64,000 nucleotides of DNA from Dysgonomonas sp. 216 (lineage in GTDB: Bacteria > Bacteroidota > Bacteroidia > Bacteroidales > Dysgonomonadaceae), in assembly GCF_010501065.1 (NCBI RefSeq), contig NZ_QVMM01000012.1, forward strand, positions 43,018 through 107,017. The letters are read 5' to 3'. A model generated the notes under the pieces. The model saw nothing but the letters and a program-made list of their open reading frames with translations, was not told the DNA's origin and made no database searches. Shown here piece after piece: positions 17,746-26,835 of the stretch. A program made the position numbers and the translations under genes. How positions within the stretch are numbered: the first letter of the stretch is position 1; each line of letters begins with the position of its first letter.

Positions 17746-18327
17746 TTAAAGAGGCGTATACACAACTGCTAATATTTTTGCGCACTGCTCTCCGGCGGCA
17801 TGAACATGGTGTTCTACTATCGAGTCGTAATATATGCTATCGCCTTCTTCAAGCAGATAAGTCTCTGCTCCGTATTTTATTTCTACTACACCTTCAAGGC
17901 AATAGATAAATTCTTCCCCTTCGTGTGTTGACAATACAAAGTCGACGCCTTCTTCAATCGAATCTATTTGTATAATAAACGGCTCCATATGTCTGCCTGC
18001 TTTTGCGCTCGACAATCCATAATAGTCCATATGCTGATGAGACGTTTTATCTTTTGTCGAAAAACTGACAGATTTCGAGTCATGTTGTTGTTTTCGGGTA
18101 ACAGTTGGTCCAAGATTGTCATTATCGTCCAAGAATGTGCCCAGCCTTACACCCAATACTCTGGCTATTTTTATCAACGGAGCTAGCGACGGTAAATCTT
18201 CGGCTTGTTCTATCTTTATTATTTGTTTTTCATCTAAACCCGAACGTTCAGCCATTTCGGTTATCGTAATCGATTTCGAGTCTCGCAATTGTTTTATACG
18301 GTCGCCTATTTTTTTGTTTGCTTTCAT
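17746..18327 (-). CDS. XRE family transcriptional regulator with C-terminal cupin domain
   Basis: The 193-residue protein has an N-terminal helix-turn-helix at about 8-65 (IGDRIKQLRDSKSITITEMA, SGLDEKQIIKIEQAEDLPSL) and a cupin sensor domain at about 110-190 (EGEEFIYCLEGVVEIKYG, LEEGDSIYYDSIVEHHVHA). It is the first gene of a run with the acyl-CoA ligase. Proteins of this build often act as local repressors or activators that bind a small acidic ligand. A TATTTTTG box lies at 18382-18375, about 50 nt before the start. It is divergent from the BASS-family transporter across 334 nt, so it could control both directions. Confidence 0.87.
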   Translation of the reverse strand: MKANKKIGDRIKQLRDSKSITITEMAERSGLDEKQIIKIEQAEDLPSLAPLIKIARVLGVRLGTFLDDNDNLGPTVTRKQQHDSKSVSFSTKDKTSHQHMDYYGLSSAKAGRHMEPFIIQIDSIEEGVDFVLSTHEGEEFIYCLEGVVEIKYGAETYLLEEGDSIYYDSIVEHHVHAAGEQCAKILAVVYTPL

Positions 18328-18661
18328 GTATTATATTCTAAGTTGATCTGCTCGTTTTTTTCTCGCATAGAACACAAAAATATGATATTTTTTTTATTTT
18401 GTACCATCTGGGTATTAAAACAATACGAACTACATCATTATATTTACTTTCTTTACATTTTAAAATAAAATTCATGAGATATTTAACTGCGGTTTCATCA
18501 ATTGTTGCACGCAATACCTATACACAACAATTTATACAAGATGGTGTGCCCCGTTATTCGTCATTTGTGATATCCTGTTCTGTTTGTAACACATCGTGGA
18601 GAATGGGGCTTGGGTAATATAACAATGCAAATATCAATGGTATAGTAAAGCTGCAAAAAAA
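18328..18661. other. Divergent intergenic region between XRE-cupin regulator and BASS transporter
   Basis: A 334-nt region. It holds the minus-strand -7 box TATTTTTG (18382-18375). An 8-bp inverted repeat, AATTGTTG (18500-18507) and CAACAATT (18525-18532), has a 17-nt spacer. No clear plus-strand promoter box was found for the transporter. No supported gene. Confidence 0.45.
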
Positions 18662-19555
18662 ATGCTTAATACAATAAAATCATACATGATGCCCATTGCT
18701 ATGTTGATAGGCATTATTTTTTACAAACAGCTAAGTTTGTTGGGAGATATTACTCCCTATTTGCTTATAATAATGCTTTTTATCAGCTATTGTAAGCTTT
18801 CGCTGAAGGATATGAGAATAACAAAACTTCACTTTCTGCTTGTGCTTATTCAGCTGGGTGGTAGCCTAGTTGTATATTGGTTGTTAGCCCCTATACATCC
18901 GGTTTTGGCACAAGGCGCAATGATCTGCGTATTGGCACCTACCGCCACTGCGGCAATTGTTATTACCGGCATGTTGGGCGGAAACATGGTTAGTTTGGCA
19001 GCTTTCAGCTTATTAAGTAATTTGTCTGTTGCAATAGTTTCGCCTGTTATTTTTGCTTATCTGGGGCATGCATCCGAACTTTCTTTTTGGCAATCGGCTA
19101 TCAATATTTGCGAAAAAGTATTCCTTATACTTTTAGCTCCTTTTATTGCATCATTGATTTTGAAGAAAATTTCTCCATTTGCTTATTGCGTTATCCGGCG
19201 GAAACAATCGGTATCGTTCTATTTGTGGAGCATAGCCCTTACTATTGTTACAGCCAAAACCGTATCATTTATTCTGAATCAGGACGAAAATAATTATTTT
19301 ATAGAAATAGCGATAGCATTAATAGCGCTGATAATATGCATATTACAGTTTTTTGTAGGTCGCCGCTTAGGCAAGCGTTTTAATGACACAGTAGCCGGAG
19401 GGCAAGGATTGGGTCAAAAAAATACAATATTAGCTATCTGGATGGCACAAACATTTTTAAACCCGATATCGTCAATTGCTCCCGGGTCTTACGTTCTTTG
19501 GCAAAATCTGATAAACTCGTATCAAATATGGAAGAAGAGGAGGGATATTAACTAA
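18662..19555 (+). CDS. Bile acid:sodium symporter (BASS) family transporter
   Basis: The 297-residue protein has about nine to ten hydrophobic helices and no signal peptide. The segment GLGQKNTILAIWMAQTFLNP near the C-terminus corresponds to the conserved transporter motif of BASS-like carriers, and ICVLAPTATAAIVITGMLGG to the crossover region with small residues. It is probably a secondary carrier for an organic anion in the inner membrane. It is divergent from the XRE-cupin/acyl-CoA ligase unit, which makes a carboxylate substrate attractive but unproven. It is transcribed alone. Confidence 0.8.
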   Translation: MLNTIKSYMMPIAMLIGIIFYKQLSLLGDITPYLLIIMLFISYCKLSLKDMRITKLHFLLVLIQLGGSLVVYWLLAPIHPVLAQGAMICVLAPTATAAIVITGMLGGNMVSLAAFSLLSNLSVAIVSPVIFAYLGHASELSFWQSAINICEKVFLILLAPFIASLILKKISPFAYCVIRRKQSVSFYLWSIALTIVTAKTVSFILNQDENNYFIEIAIALIALIICILQFFVGRRLGKRFNDTVAGGQGLGQKNTILAIWMAQTFLNPISSIAPGSYVLWQNLINSYQIWKKRRDIN

Positions 19556-19653
19556 CTGCATTTTTAACCTTTTTTCTTAGGATAATACGACTCAAAATGT
19601 ATACTTTTACGCATAAGTATCTCGTTTAAAACGCGAAACTTAAAAATTTATAT

Positions 19654-19661
19654 TATCTTTG
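19654..19661 (+). promoter_or_regulatory. -7 box (TATCTTTG) before the secreted Gln/Lys-rich protein gene
   Basis: TATCTTTG is a strong match to TAnnTTTG and lies 41 nt before the ATG at 19703. No TTTG occurs at the -33 spacing. Confidence 0.55.
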
Positions 19662-19702
19662 CGCATTCAAAAAAAGAGCAATATTATTCACAAATAATAC
19701 AA

Positions 19703-20485
19703 ATGGACAAAACTATCAGAACTTTAATTACACTTTTTATTGTTTGCTTTCCTTTTTCTATTAACGGACAAAGTTCAATATCGGAAAAAGACAAGAAAGA
19801 GTTGGAAGAAAGATTCAGTAGCCTTAAGACTTTCTATATAGATGACGACGGAGCTGTAGTATTTTATACAGATCAGGATCAACCTAAAGAGAACGATCCT
19901 GAACAAACAAAAAAAGAGGAAAAAGCTGCTACCCCCAGACTAAAAGTGAAGGTTACACAAGACGAAAACGGAGAATATATAGTAACCAGTAATGAGGGCG
20001 AAATTGAACATACAGCGAAGTCTATCCCGATAAAAAGAGAAGTTGCATCTGAAGAATCAACACAATCGGAAGCTGACACTGCTACACAAAATGAGACATC
20101 AGGAAACAATAAATCAGAAAAGACATCATCGGGGTTAACTTATAAAACTCTTGAAGAAGCTCGTTTAGCTGTTGAGGCTAAAATGGAAGAGTTGAAAAAA
20201 CAATACTCGCAACGCAGTCCCAAGACCAATTCTTTTGGAAACCGGATTTCTAACGGAGTAGATGGTTCTTTACGGAACAACAGCATTACAATAAAGCAAA
20301 GCAGGAATAAACAGAGCGATACTGATTTGATGGCGGAATACGGAAACGAACCAACTTATTATATCAACGGAAATGTGTCCGATGCAGAGGTTGTGAGAAA
20401 GCTAAAGCAAAAAGATATTATTAAAAAGGAACTGAAAAGAAGCTCAAAAAATCCGAATGGCGAAATATGGATTGAAGTAAGATGA
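19703..20485 (+). CDS. Secreted or periplasmic hydrophilic protein, function unknown
   Basis: I do not recognise a family. The 260-residue protein has a signal peptide (MDKTIRTLITLFIVCFPF, probable cleavage near NGQ). The mature part is very hydrophilic, rich in Lys, Glu, Gln, Ser and Thr, and likely disordered from about 70 to 200 (EESTQSEADTATQNETSG). A short coiled-coil-like stretch follows (EEARLAVEAKMEELKKQYSQ). The C-terminus (NGNVSDAEVVRKLKQKDIIK) looks folded. It has its own promoter box and ends at a terminator shared with the convergent SIS gene. It could be an envelope linker protein; no stronger statement is supported. Confidence 0.6.
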   Translation: MDKTIRTLITLFIVCFPFSINGQSSISEKDKKELEERFSSLKTFYIDDDGAVVFYTDQDQPKENDPEQTKKEEKAATPRLKVKVTQDENGEYIVTSNEGEIEHTAKSIPIKREVASEESTQSEADTATQNETSGNNKSEKTSSGLTYKTLEEARLAVEAKMEELKKQYSQRSPKTNSFGNRISNGVDGSLRNNSITIKQSRNKQSDTDLMAEYGNEPTYYINGNVSDAEVVRKLKQKDIIKKELKRSSKNPNGEIWIEVR

Positions 20486-20505
20486 AATTTTAACCTATAT
20501 AATAC

Positions 20506-20538
20506 AAAAAGCCTGCTCGTAAAAAAGCAGGCTTTTTT
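20506..20538. terminator. Bidirectional terminator, repeat family copy A
   Basis: GCCTGCT (20511-20517) pairs with AGCAGGC (20526-20532), flanked by A and T runs and further by AATAC/GTATT, giving a usable hairpin on both strands. It lies between convergent genes. Thirty-two bases are the exact reverse complement of the terminator at 31637-31669. Confidence 0.85.
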
Positions 20539-20559
20539 GTATTATCGATGATTTTTTGA

Positions 20560-21171
20560 CTATTCCTCTTCACTCATTTTCCGCGAAACATCGCCCAAGT
20601 AACCGCCATGGTGCCGTTTTGCATATTCGGTAGGTTTAAAATCAATCTTTCGCATTGTTCCAACAACCAAAATATCTCCAATTACGGTCATAACCGTTGT
20701 CGAGGTAGTTGGTGTAAGCCCAAGGTTGCAAACCTCGCAGGGGTTGCCTGTCAACAAACATACATCCGATTTTTCGGCCAAAGGGCTTTCCTGATTGCTG
20801 GTTATAACAATAAATTTTATGCCCTTTATTAATCCCCTGCTAAGAAGAATCAGCTCGACAATTTCGCGGGTCTTACCCGAATTGGAAATAACCAGCATGA
20901 TATCATTCTCCTGAAGAACTCCTAAATCGCCATGTTGAGCCTCGCTGGGATGCAAAAATATAGCAGGTGTACCTGTTGAGCTGAATGTAGTAGCAATGTT
21001 TTGGGCTACTTGCCCAGCCTTGCCCATTCCGCTTGTCACCAGCTTCCCTTTTCGCTTATGTACATACTCTACAATAAGGTCTATAGCTTCCTTGTATGCA
21101 TCCGACACCGGTATATTTAATATTGCCTGCGACTCGTCCGCCAGCAGACATTTAATTTCGTCCATTTCCAT
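20560..21171 (-). CDS. SIS domain sugar-phosphate isomerase (KpsF/GutQ-like, without CBS domains)
   Basis: The 203-residue protein is a single SIS domain: KLVTSGMGKAGQVAQNIATT, SSTGTPAIFLHPSEAQHGDL and VISNSGKTREIVELI are close to D-arabinose 5-phosphate isomerase (KdsD/GutQ/KpsF). Full-length KdsD is about 320 residues with two CBS repeats at the C-terminus; here these are absent. Ribulose 5-phosphate to arabinose 5-phosphate conversion (for Kdo) is possible, but another aldo-keto isomerisation cannot be excluded. It is the last gene of the rpoN-gcvH-purE operon, 23 nt after purE, and ends at the terminator at 20506-20538. Confidence 0.8.
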   Translation of the reverse strand: MEMDEIKCLLADESQAILNIPVSDAYKEAIDLIVEYVHKRKGKLVTSGMGKAGQVAQNIATTFSSTGTPAIFLHPSEAQHGDLGVLQENDIMLVISNSGKTREIVELILLSRGLIKGIKFIVITSNQESPLAEKSDVCLLTGNPCEVCNLGLTPTTSTTVMTVIGDILVVGTMRKIDFKPTEYAKRHHGGYLGDVSRKMSEEE

Positions 21172-21194
21172 TTATCAACGACAAAACTGTCTTT

Positions 21195-21701
21195 TTAGTT
21201 TGTTTTAAATTTATATTGCACATGCGACAGTTCTTCGTTCGCTTTTACAATCTTTTTTTTAAGGTCTTCTTTGTAAACGGCTAATTTTTGCTGCAACCCT
21301 TCATCGCCCGTAGCAATCATCTGCAAAGCCAATATTCCGGCATTTAATGCTCCGTTTATACCTACTGTTGCCACTGGAATGCCGGGAGGCATTTGAACTA
21401 TTGCCAATAAAGCATCCATGCCGTCCAAAGTCGAATTTATGGGTACGCCAATCACGGGTAAAGTAGTCATCGAAGCTATTACTCCGGGTAAATGAGCCGC
21501 CATTCCGGCAGCTGCTATTATAACTTTAATTCCTCGGTCTTTCGCATTTTTTGCAAATACTTCCACTTGCTCGGGAGTTCGATGTGCCGACAAAGCATTT
21601 ATTTCGAATGGCACTTCCATCTCGTCAAAAAACTTTGCAGCTTTTTCCATAACAGGCAAATCGGAGGTACTGCCCATTATAATACTTATCACAGGTTTCA
21701 T
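21195..21701 (-). CDS. purE: N5-carboxyaminoimidazole ribonucleotide mutase
   Basis: The 168-residue protein is class I PurE, which converts N5-CAIR to CAIR in purine synthesis. Diagnostic segments are IIMGSTSDLPVMEKAAKFF, INALSAHRTPEQ, IIAAAGMAAHLPGVIAS and LPVIGVPINSTLDGMDALL. Length is normal for the family. It lies between gcvH and the SIS gene with gaps of 26 and 23 nt, so it is transcribed from upstream with glycine cleavage and rpoN genes. The grouping with gcvH makes sense through one-carbon and glycine supply to purines. No purK is adjacent. Confidence 0.95.
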   Translation of the reverse strand: MKPVISIIMGSTSDLPVMEKAAKFFDEMEVPFEINALSAHRTPEQVEVFAKNAKDRGIKVIIAAAGMAAHLPGVIASMTTLPVIGVPINSTLDGMDALLAIVQMPPGIPVATVGINGALNAGILALQMIATGDEGLQQKLAVYKEDLKKKIVKANEELSHVQYKFKTN

Positions 21702-21727
21702 TTTTTAGCTTTATATTGTTAAACAGG

Positions 21728-22108
21728 TTATTCTCCTATTTGAGATTTATAATCGGTAGCCGCCATCAATCCTTCAACTTCCGCAACATTCGATGGTGCA
21801 ATCTTTACAATCCATCCTTTTCCATACGGGTCGTTATTCACCAATTCCGGATTATTCTCCAAATCGGCATTAACCTCCAGTATTTTGCCCGAAACAGGCA
21901 GTAAAAGATCATCCACTGTTTTAACAGCCTCAATACTGCCAAACACGGCTCCTTGCTCTATTGTTTCGCCAACTGTGGTAACATCAACGTATACAATTTC
22001 GCCAAGTTCTTTCTGTGCATAATAAGTAATTCCTACATATGCTATATCTCCTTCGACCCGGATCCATTCATGATCTTTCGAATACTTTAAAGTTTCAGGA
22101 TAGCTCAT
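21728..22108 (-). CDS. gcvH: Glycine cleavage system H protein
   Basis: This is the lipoylated carrier of the glycine cleavage system, 126 residues from the start chosen here ([20 protein letters not shown]). The lipoyl-lysine lies in [16 protein letters not shown]. Other family marks are [21 protein letters not shown] and [20 protein letters not shown] start nine codons upstream (22135) is possible but would exceed the usual length. The other gcv genes are not in the window. It lies within the rpoN-PAP2-gcvH-purE-SIS operon. Confidence 0.94.
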   Translation of the reverse strand: MSYPETLKYSKDHEWIRVEGDIAYVGITYYAQKELGEIVYVDVTTVGETIEQGAVFGSIEAVKTVDDLLLPVSGKILEVNADLENNPELVNNDPYGKGWIVKIAPSNVAEVEGLMAATDYKSQIGE

Positions 22109-22144
22109 CGCAATATAATTTTTATGATTTAACAATATTTTGTT

Positions 22145-22774
22145 TTAATAACTAAGCGCAATCTTTCCCCAAACAGTAAGAAAAGACACTGCAAATCCTA
22201 CTATAAATCCGCCATAAACCTGACATGCTGAATTCTGCCGCAAATATAACCTCGACACAGCAAGGCACCCGGCTAATATAAACAAAATAATAAATAAAAG
22301 AAAGGGATTCAAAGACTTCACATTATAGCAAACCGATAACGTTACGCCTAAAAGTCCTCCTATGCCCAGCATGTGAACACTTACTTTTGTAAATATATTT
22401 ATAAGGAATCCGGCTAACGATACCGTTAAAGGTGCAGCTATTACACCCAAAAACCAATAATATATATGTGACGAGTAGAAATAGTACAACATTGTACCAT
22501 TAGCAAAACAAGACATCAAGTAGGGGATAAAGCGTTCGAATCGATTCGACAAAGCATAATCTTTTATCATTCGTGCCTTTTTCAGAACCAAAATAAATAA
22601 TGCCGGAATGATTCCGCTAAAAAGCAATATCGGAAACAAAAAGCTAAAAACCTGCTTCGAAAACGCCCCTATGAAGTTTGTGTACATAAACAAGAGCAAT
22701 ACACTATAAAAAGGCATTAAAAAAGGATGCAGAATTATAGAAAATACGTTTGCTAAAAAATTTCCAACTCTCAT
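22145..22774 (-). CDS. PAP2-like membrane protein with degenerate active site
   Basis: The 209-residue protein has about six transmembrane helices. VHMLGIGGLLGV and SRLYLRQNSACQVYGGFIVG resemble the second and third motifs of type 2 phosphatidic acid phosphatase relatives found in Bacteroidota. The motif expected as SRx5H reads SRLYLRQN, so the catalytic His position is Asn. Motif 1 (KDYALSNRFERFIPYL) is also a poor match to Kx6RP. A phosphatase activity is therefore doubtful. The gene lies 13 nt after rpoN and before gcvH in an operon. It could be a structural or inactive relative; no substrate can be assigned. Confidence 0.6.
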   Translation of the reverse strand: MRVGNFLANVFSIILHPFLMPFYSVLLLFMYTNFIGAFSKQVFSFLFPILLFSGIIPALFILVLKKARMIKDYALSNRFERFIPYLMSCFANGTMLYYFYSSHIYYWFLGVIAAPLTVSLAGFLINIFTKVSVHMLGIGGLLGVTLSVCYNVKSLNPFLLFIILFILAGCLAVSRLYLRQNSACQVYGGFIVGFAVSFLTVWGKIALSY

Positions 22775-22787
22775 AATATTAAGCAGC

Positions 22788-24242
22788 TTAAATTTCTTTC
22801 CTCAATCGGGCAACCGGAATATTCATTTGCTCCCGATATTTCGCAACTGTACGGCGAGCAATAGTATAACCTTTTAGCTTGAGGATGTCAGTTAATTTAT
22901 CATCCGTCAACGGCTTTTTTTTATCTTCGTTATCAAGGCATTCTTTCAAAATTGCCTTTACTTCACGCGACGATATTTCTTCTCCGGCCTCGTTCTGTAA
23001 CGACTCTGAAAAGAAAAACTTCAACGAATATATTCCAAAATTTGTTTGTACGTATTTACTATTGCTTACCCTCGATATTGTGGATATGTCGTAACCCGAA
23101 AGCTGGGCAATATCTTTCAATATCATTGGTTTTAGCTGTGTTTCATCGCCCGACAGAAAAAAATCGTATTGAAACTCTATTATAGCCTCCATTGTTCGTT
23201 GCAAAGTTTCCTGTCTTTGCTTCAATGCCTCGATAAACCACCGGGCCGAATCGAGCTTTTGTTTTACAAACAATATAGCATTTTTTGTGTCGCCCGAAAC
23301 ACTTTTTTTATTATCGTTATAACCTTGCAGCATATCCGAATATTCACGACTTATTTTCAGATCGGGAATATTGCGGTTATTCAAACTCAATACTATCTCT
23401 CCGTTAAATGTTTCTACTATAAAATCGGGGATTATAGTCCCCATAGCCAATGCCAGCGAATCACCCCAATTATTTCCGGGTTTAGGATTTAACGATGTTA
23501 TTTCTTCAATAATTTCTTTCAGCACATCATCGCTAACCGATAAGGCTTTCTTTATCTTCACGTAATGCTTTTTCGAAAATTCGTCAAAATACTTCTTTAC
23601 AATAATTTCAGCCGAACGTTTAATATCATTTTCGGGCATACGTTCTAATTGCAATAACAAACATTCCTGCAAATTACGTGCTCCAACTCCGGCCGGTTCA
23701 AATTCTTGTATTATGTCTAATATTTTTTCAAGTTCGTCAACATTTACGTCAACATTTACCTGAAACAGCAAATCGTCGGATATGGCACTTAATGGGCGTT
23801 CCAGATATCCGTTTTCGTCTATGTTTCCAATAATATATTCAGCTATCTTCTCATCCCTGTCATTAAGTTCGTATAAGCGTAACTGATTAAGTAACGACTC
23901 GTGAAAAGATTCTCCTTCCGAGAATGGCATGTCATTTCTTCTGAACTCTCCGGAGTACTGATTATTCAGTCTGTAATCGGGAATATCTTCTTCGTTGGCA
24001 TAGTCGCCCAAAGCAATATCTTCTTGTGTTATGCTTGCTCCTTCGTCAAAATCGTCTTGAGCCACATCGTTTGCCGAGAAATCTTCGTCTCGTCCTTCCT
24101 CCAGGGCAGGGTTATCTACCAGCTCTTGTTTTATCCTCTCCTCCAACTCAACACAAGGCAACTCGGTTAATTTAATAACCTGCATTTGCAAAGGCGTAAG
24201 CTTTTGCTGTTGTTTCTGTTGTAAATGCTGCCGTAAAGCCAT
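22788..24242 (-). CDS. rpoN: RNA polymerase sigma-54 factor
   Basis: The 484-residue protein has the three parts of sigma-54. Region I is Gln-rich (LRQHLQQKQQQKLTPLQMQV), region II is acidic (EEGRDEDFSANDVAQDDFDE), and the core/DNA-binding region ends in the RpoN box ARRTVAKYRE at residues 462-471. It directs transcription from -24/-12 promoters with an AAA+ activator; no such activator is encoded in the window. It is the first gene of a five-gene operon. A TAAGTTTG -7 box lies at 24277-24270, 28 nt before the start, so it appears to be read by the main sigma factor. Confidence 0.95.
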   Translation of the reverse strand: MALRQHLQQKQQQKLTPLQMQVIKLTELPCVELEERIKQELVDNPALEEGRDEDFSANDVAQDDFDEGASITQEDIALGDYANEEDIPDYRLNNQYSGEFRRNDMPFSEGESFHESLLNQLRLYELNDRDEKIAEYIIGNIDENGYLERPLSAISDDLLFQVNVDVNVDELEKILDIIQEFEPAGVGARNLQECLLLQLERMPENDIKRSAEIIVKKYFDEFSKKHYVKIKKALSVSDDVLKEIIEEITSLNPKPGNNWGDSLALAMGTIIPDFIVETFNGEIVLSLNNRNIPDLKISREYSDMLQGYNDNKKSVSGDTKNAILFVKQKLDSARWFIEALKQRQETLQRTMEAIIEFQYDFFLSGDETQLKPMILKDIAQLSGYDISTISRVSNSKYVQTNFGIYSLKFFFSESLQNEAGEEISSREVKAILKECLDNEDKKKPLTDDKLTDILKLKGYTIARRTVAKYREQMNIPVARLRKEI

Positions 24243-24269
24243 AAAACCTGTTTTGATTTATCGGATATA

Positions 24270-24277
24270 CAAACTTA
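24270..24277 (-). promoter_or_regulatory. -7 box (TAAGTTTG) of the rpoN operon
   Basis: The minus strand reads TAAGTTTG, matching TAnnTTTG, 28 nt before the rpoN ATG. The -33 element was not seen at the right distance. Confidence 0.5.
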
Positions 24278-24514
24278 CACAAAAATTGACTAAATAGTAA
24301 AACTATCGGTCAAAAATCAAAGTATGCAATAGCACTATCTATTTTTTATAACAGTTCCGATCCTTTTTAGTTGAATATTATCTGACACAAAAAAGTACGT
24401 TCTTTTCAGATTGCCCGGTAAAACACCGTTACATGAGCTCGAAAACAAACAAAAACAAGCATAAAATATGTTATATAATATATTTGAGTATCATTTTGAT
24501 AGAAAACTTAAAGT

Positions 24515-24522
24515 TATATTTG
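24515..24522 (+). promoter_or_regulatory. -7 box (TATATTTG) that fixes the start of the acyl-CoA synthetase gene
   Basis: TATATTTG lies 18 nt before ATG 24541. A TTTG at 24495-24498 is 16 nt upstream, shorter than the usual 19-21. Because the box lies inside the longer open frame beginning at 24433, translation from 24433 would require another promoter. Confidence 0.6.
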
Positions 24523-24540
24523 TGTAAAAAGTATCAGGCT

Positions 24541-26601
24541 ATGATAAACAAACAATTAACTAACCCCAAAAGTATTATTGTTGTAGGTGGCTCTAACGAC
24601 ATACTGAAGCCCGGTGGTAGTGCTTTATTCAATATTATAAACGGAACTTTTTCAGGCGATTTATATGTCGTTAATGCCAAAGAAGATCTTGTGCAAGGCA
24701 TAAAATCGTACAGAAAAGTAGAAGATGTTCCTAAAGCTGAACTGGCAGTGATTTCGATACCAGCAAAAACCTGTTATAGTGTAATGAAAACATTGATTGA
24801 GGAAAAAGGAGTCAAAGCTTTCATTGTATATTCCGCCGGTTTTAGCGAAGAAACTGTCGAAGGAGCAGAAATGGAACAACAGATTCTGAAATTGGTTAAT
24901 GATGCCAATGTAGCAATGGTTGGCCCTAATTGCAGTGGAATATTTAATCTAAATCATCAGTGCATTTTTACGAAACCCGTCCCTTTACTCGACGCTAAAG
25001 GTGTAGACATGGTTTCGAGTTCGGGAGGAACGGCTACTTTCATTATCGAGTCCTCAATACGCTTAGGGTTAAGATACAGTTCGGTTTGGTCGGTAGGTAA
25101 CTCAGCTCAAATCGGTGTCGAAGACGTTCTGCAATATTGGGATGAATCGTTCGATGCTAAAACCAGTTCAAGGGTTAAACTTATATATGCCGAAACAATT
25201 AAAAATCCCGATCGTTTTCTGGAGCACTCAGCATCCTTAATCCGAAAAGGATGTAATATAGCTGCCATAAAATCGGGAACAACCGAATCGGGTAGCCGTG
25301 CTGCATCGTCACATACGGGTGCTATTGCCAGTTCCGATTTGGCAGTCGAAGCACTTTTCCGAAAAGCGGGAATCATTCGTTGTTATTCGCGCGACGAGCT
25401 GGCTAATGTAGGAGCAGTGTTGCTGATGCCGGAATTAAAAGGCCGAAATCTGGCTATTATAACACAAGCGGGAGGCCCTGCGGTAATACTTACCGATGCT
25501 TTATCGAAAGGAAAAATTGATGTGCCTGAAATGCCTAAAGAACTAGGCGAAAAACTTAAAGAAAAACTATTGCCCGGAACGGCAGTATCTAATCCCATTG
25601 ATATACTAGGGACGGGTACAGGCGAACACTTGGGGTTGGCTATAGACTTATGCATTGACGAATTTATGGCAGTAGACGGTATTGCTGTGATATACGGAAA
25701 TCCCGGCGTAACAAAAGTACGGGCAGCATATGATGTTTTGGACAAAAAAATAAAGAACTCCCCAATTCCAATTTACCCTATTCTTCCGTCCGTAAAAATG
25801 GCTGCTGAAGAAATGAGCGAATTTGTGCAAAAAGGGCATGTGAATTTTATCGACGAAGTAGCGTTGGCCAATGCCTTATCAAAAGTAGTTACCCGAACCG
25901 AACCTTCGGTTGGGAAAATTGAAGATTTAGATGTAAATATATCCGAAATACGCCGCATTGTAGACTCTATTCAAGTTAACGGATATGTCGACCCCGATAC
26001 CGTCCGCCTGTTACTGAGAGCTGCGGGAATACCTTGCGTGGAAGAATTTGTATCGGACAACAGGGACGAAGTTGTCGCTTTTGCCGAACGAGTCGATTTT
26101 CCCGTTGTTGCAAAATGCGTTGGGCCTGTGCATAAATCGGATGTAGGAGGCGTGGTTCTTAATATAAAGAGTAAGGAGCATCTTATATTCGAATTCGACA
26201 GGCTTATGAATATCCCCGAAGTACATTCGGTAATGGTACAACCCATGTTGTCGGGCACCGAGCTTTTTATAGGTGCAAAATATGAGCCCAAATTCGGACA
26301 CATTGTGTTATGTGGATTAGGTGGGATTTTTGTAGAAGTTCTAAAAGATGTGGCATCGGGGCTTGCGCCGCTAAGTTTTATCGAGGCAACGTCAATGATA
26401 CGATCGTTACGTTCGTACAAAATAATACAAGGAACACGAGGGCAAAAGGGACTAAACGAAGACTTGTTCGCCGAAATAATCGTACGTTTATCCATACTTC
26501 TTCGTTTTGCTACGGAAATAAAAGAAATTGACATTAATCCGCTTCTGGCAAACGACAAACAGGTAATTGCTGTTGATGCCCGTATACGTATAGAAAAGTG
26601 A
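24541..26601 (+). CDS. Acetate-CoA ligase (ADP-forming), fused alpha-beta form
   Basis: From the chosen start (MINKQLTNPKSIIVVGGSND) the protein has 686 residues. Domains in order: CoA-binding Rossmann (about 1-130), two succinyl-CoA-ligase-like flavodoxin domains (about 140-450), and an ATP-grasp domain (about 470-686). His258 in SHTGA is the expected phosphohistidine. The ATP-grasp segment shows FPVVAKCVGPVHKSDVGG. The enzyme makes ATP from acyl-CoA, ADP and phosphate, the last step of acetate or other acid production. The open frame extends 36 codons upstream, but that part contains the promoter box and an unusual composition, so the shorter start is preferred. It is transcribed alone, just upstream of the rhamnose operon; exact acyl preference unknown. 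Confidence 0.88.
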   Translation: MINKQLTNPKSIIVVGGSNDILKPGGSALFNIINGTFSGDLYVVNAKEDLVQGIKSYRKVEDVPKAELAVISIPAKTCYSVMKTLIEEKGVKAFIVYSAGFSEETVEGAEMEQQILKLVNDANVAMVGPNCSGIFNLNHQCIFTKPVPLLDAKGVDMVSSSGGTATFIIESSIRLGLRYSSVWSVGNSAQIGVEDVLQYWDESFDAKTSSRVKLIYAETIKNPDRFLEHSASLIRKGCNIAAIKSGTTESGSRAASSHTGAIASSDLAVEALFRKAGIIRCYSRDELANVGAVLLMPELKGRNLAIITQAGGPAVILTDALSKGKIDVPEMPKELGEKLKEKLLPGTAVSNPIDILGTGTGEHLGLAIDLCIDEFMAVDGIAVIYGNPGVTKVRAAYDVLDKKIKNSPIPIYPILPSVKMAAEEMSEFVQKGHVNFIDEVALANALSKVVTRTEPSVGKIEDLDVNISEIRRIVDSIQVNGYVDPDTVRLLLRAAGIPCVEEFVSDNRDEVVAFAERVDFPVVAKCVGPVHKSDVGGVVLNIKSKEHLIFEFDRLMNIPEVHSVMVQPMLSGTELFIGAKYEPKFGHIVLCGLGGIFVEVLKDVASGLAPLSFIEATSMIRSLRSYKIIQGTRGQKGLNEDLFAEIIVRLSILLRFATEIKEIDINPLLANDKQVIAVDARIRIEK

Positions 26602-26631
26602 GAAATCTCAATACTTTAAGTGGTAATATAA

Positions 26632-26661
26632 GGGCAGCCGTTGTATTGTAGGCTGCCTTTA
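26632..26661 (+). terminator. Probable terminator after the ADP-forming acyl-CoA synthetase gene
   Basis: GGCAGCC (26633-26639) and GGCTGCC (26651-26657) form a 7-bp GC-rich stem with additional flanking pairing, followed by TTTACTT. It lies about 30 nt past the stop codon. The T-run is modest. Confidence 0.6.
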
Positions 26662-26835
26662 CTTCAGGAATGATGAAAATATCACAAAACGAAGAAAAAG
26701 GAATTTAGCACATCCTTGTATGCTATTTAAAACGCATATATAGACAACAATACGAAAACACATCCAAATTGGGTGTTGTGTCAATATTTAAAGTATATAA
26801 ATCATTTTTAGAGGCGATTTGCCTATTCTAATATC

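Noticed and set aside
25971..26558. A 195-codon minus-strand frame within the acyl-CoA synthetase gene
   Set aside because: Overlaps the ATP-grasp domain of a full-length enzyme on the other strand; no family features.
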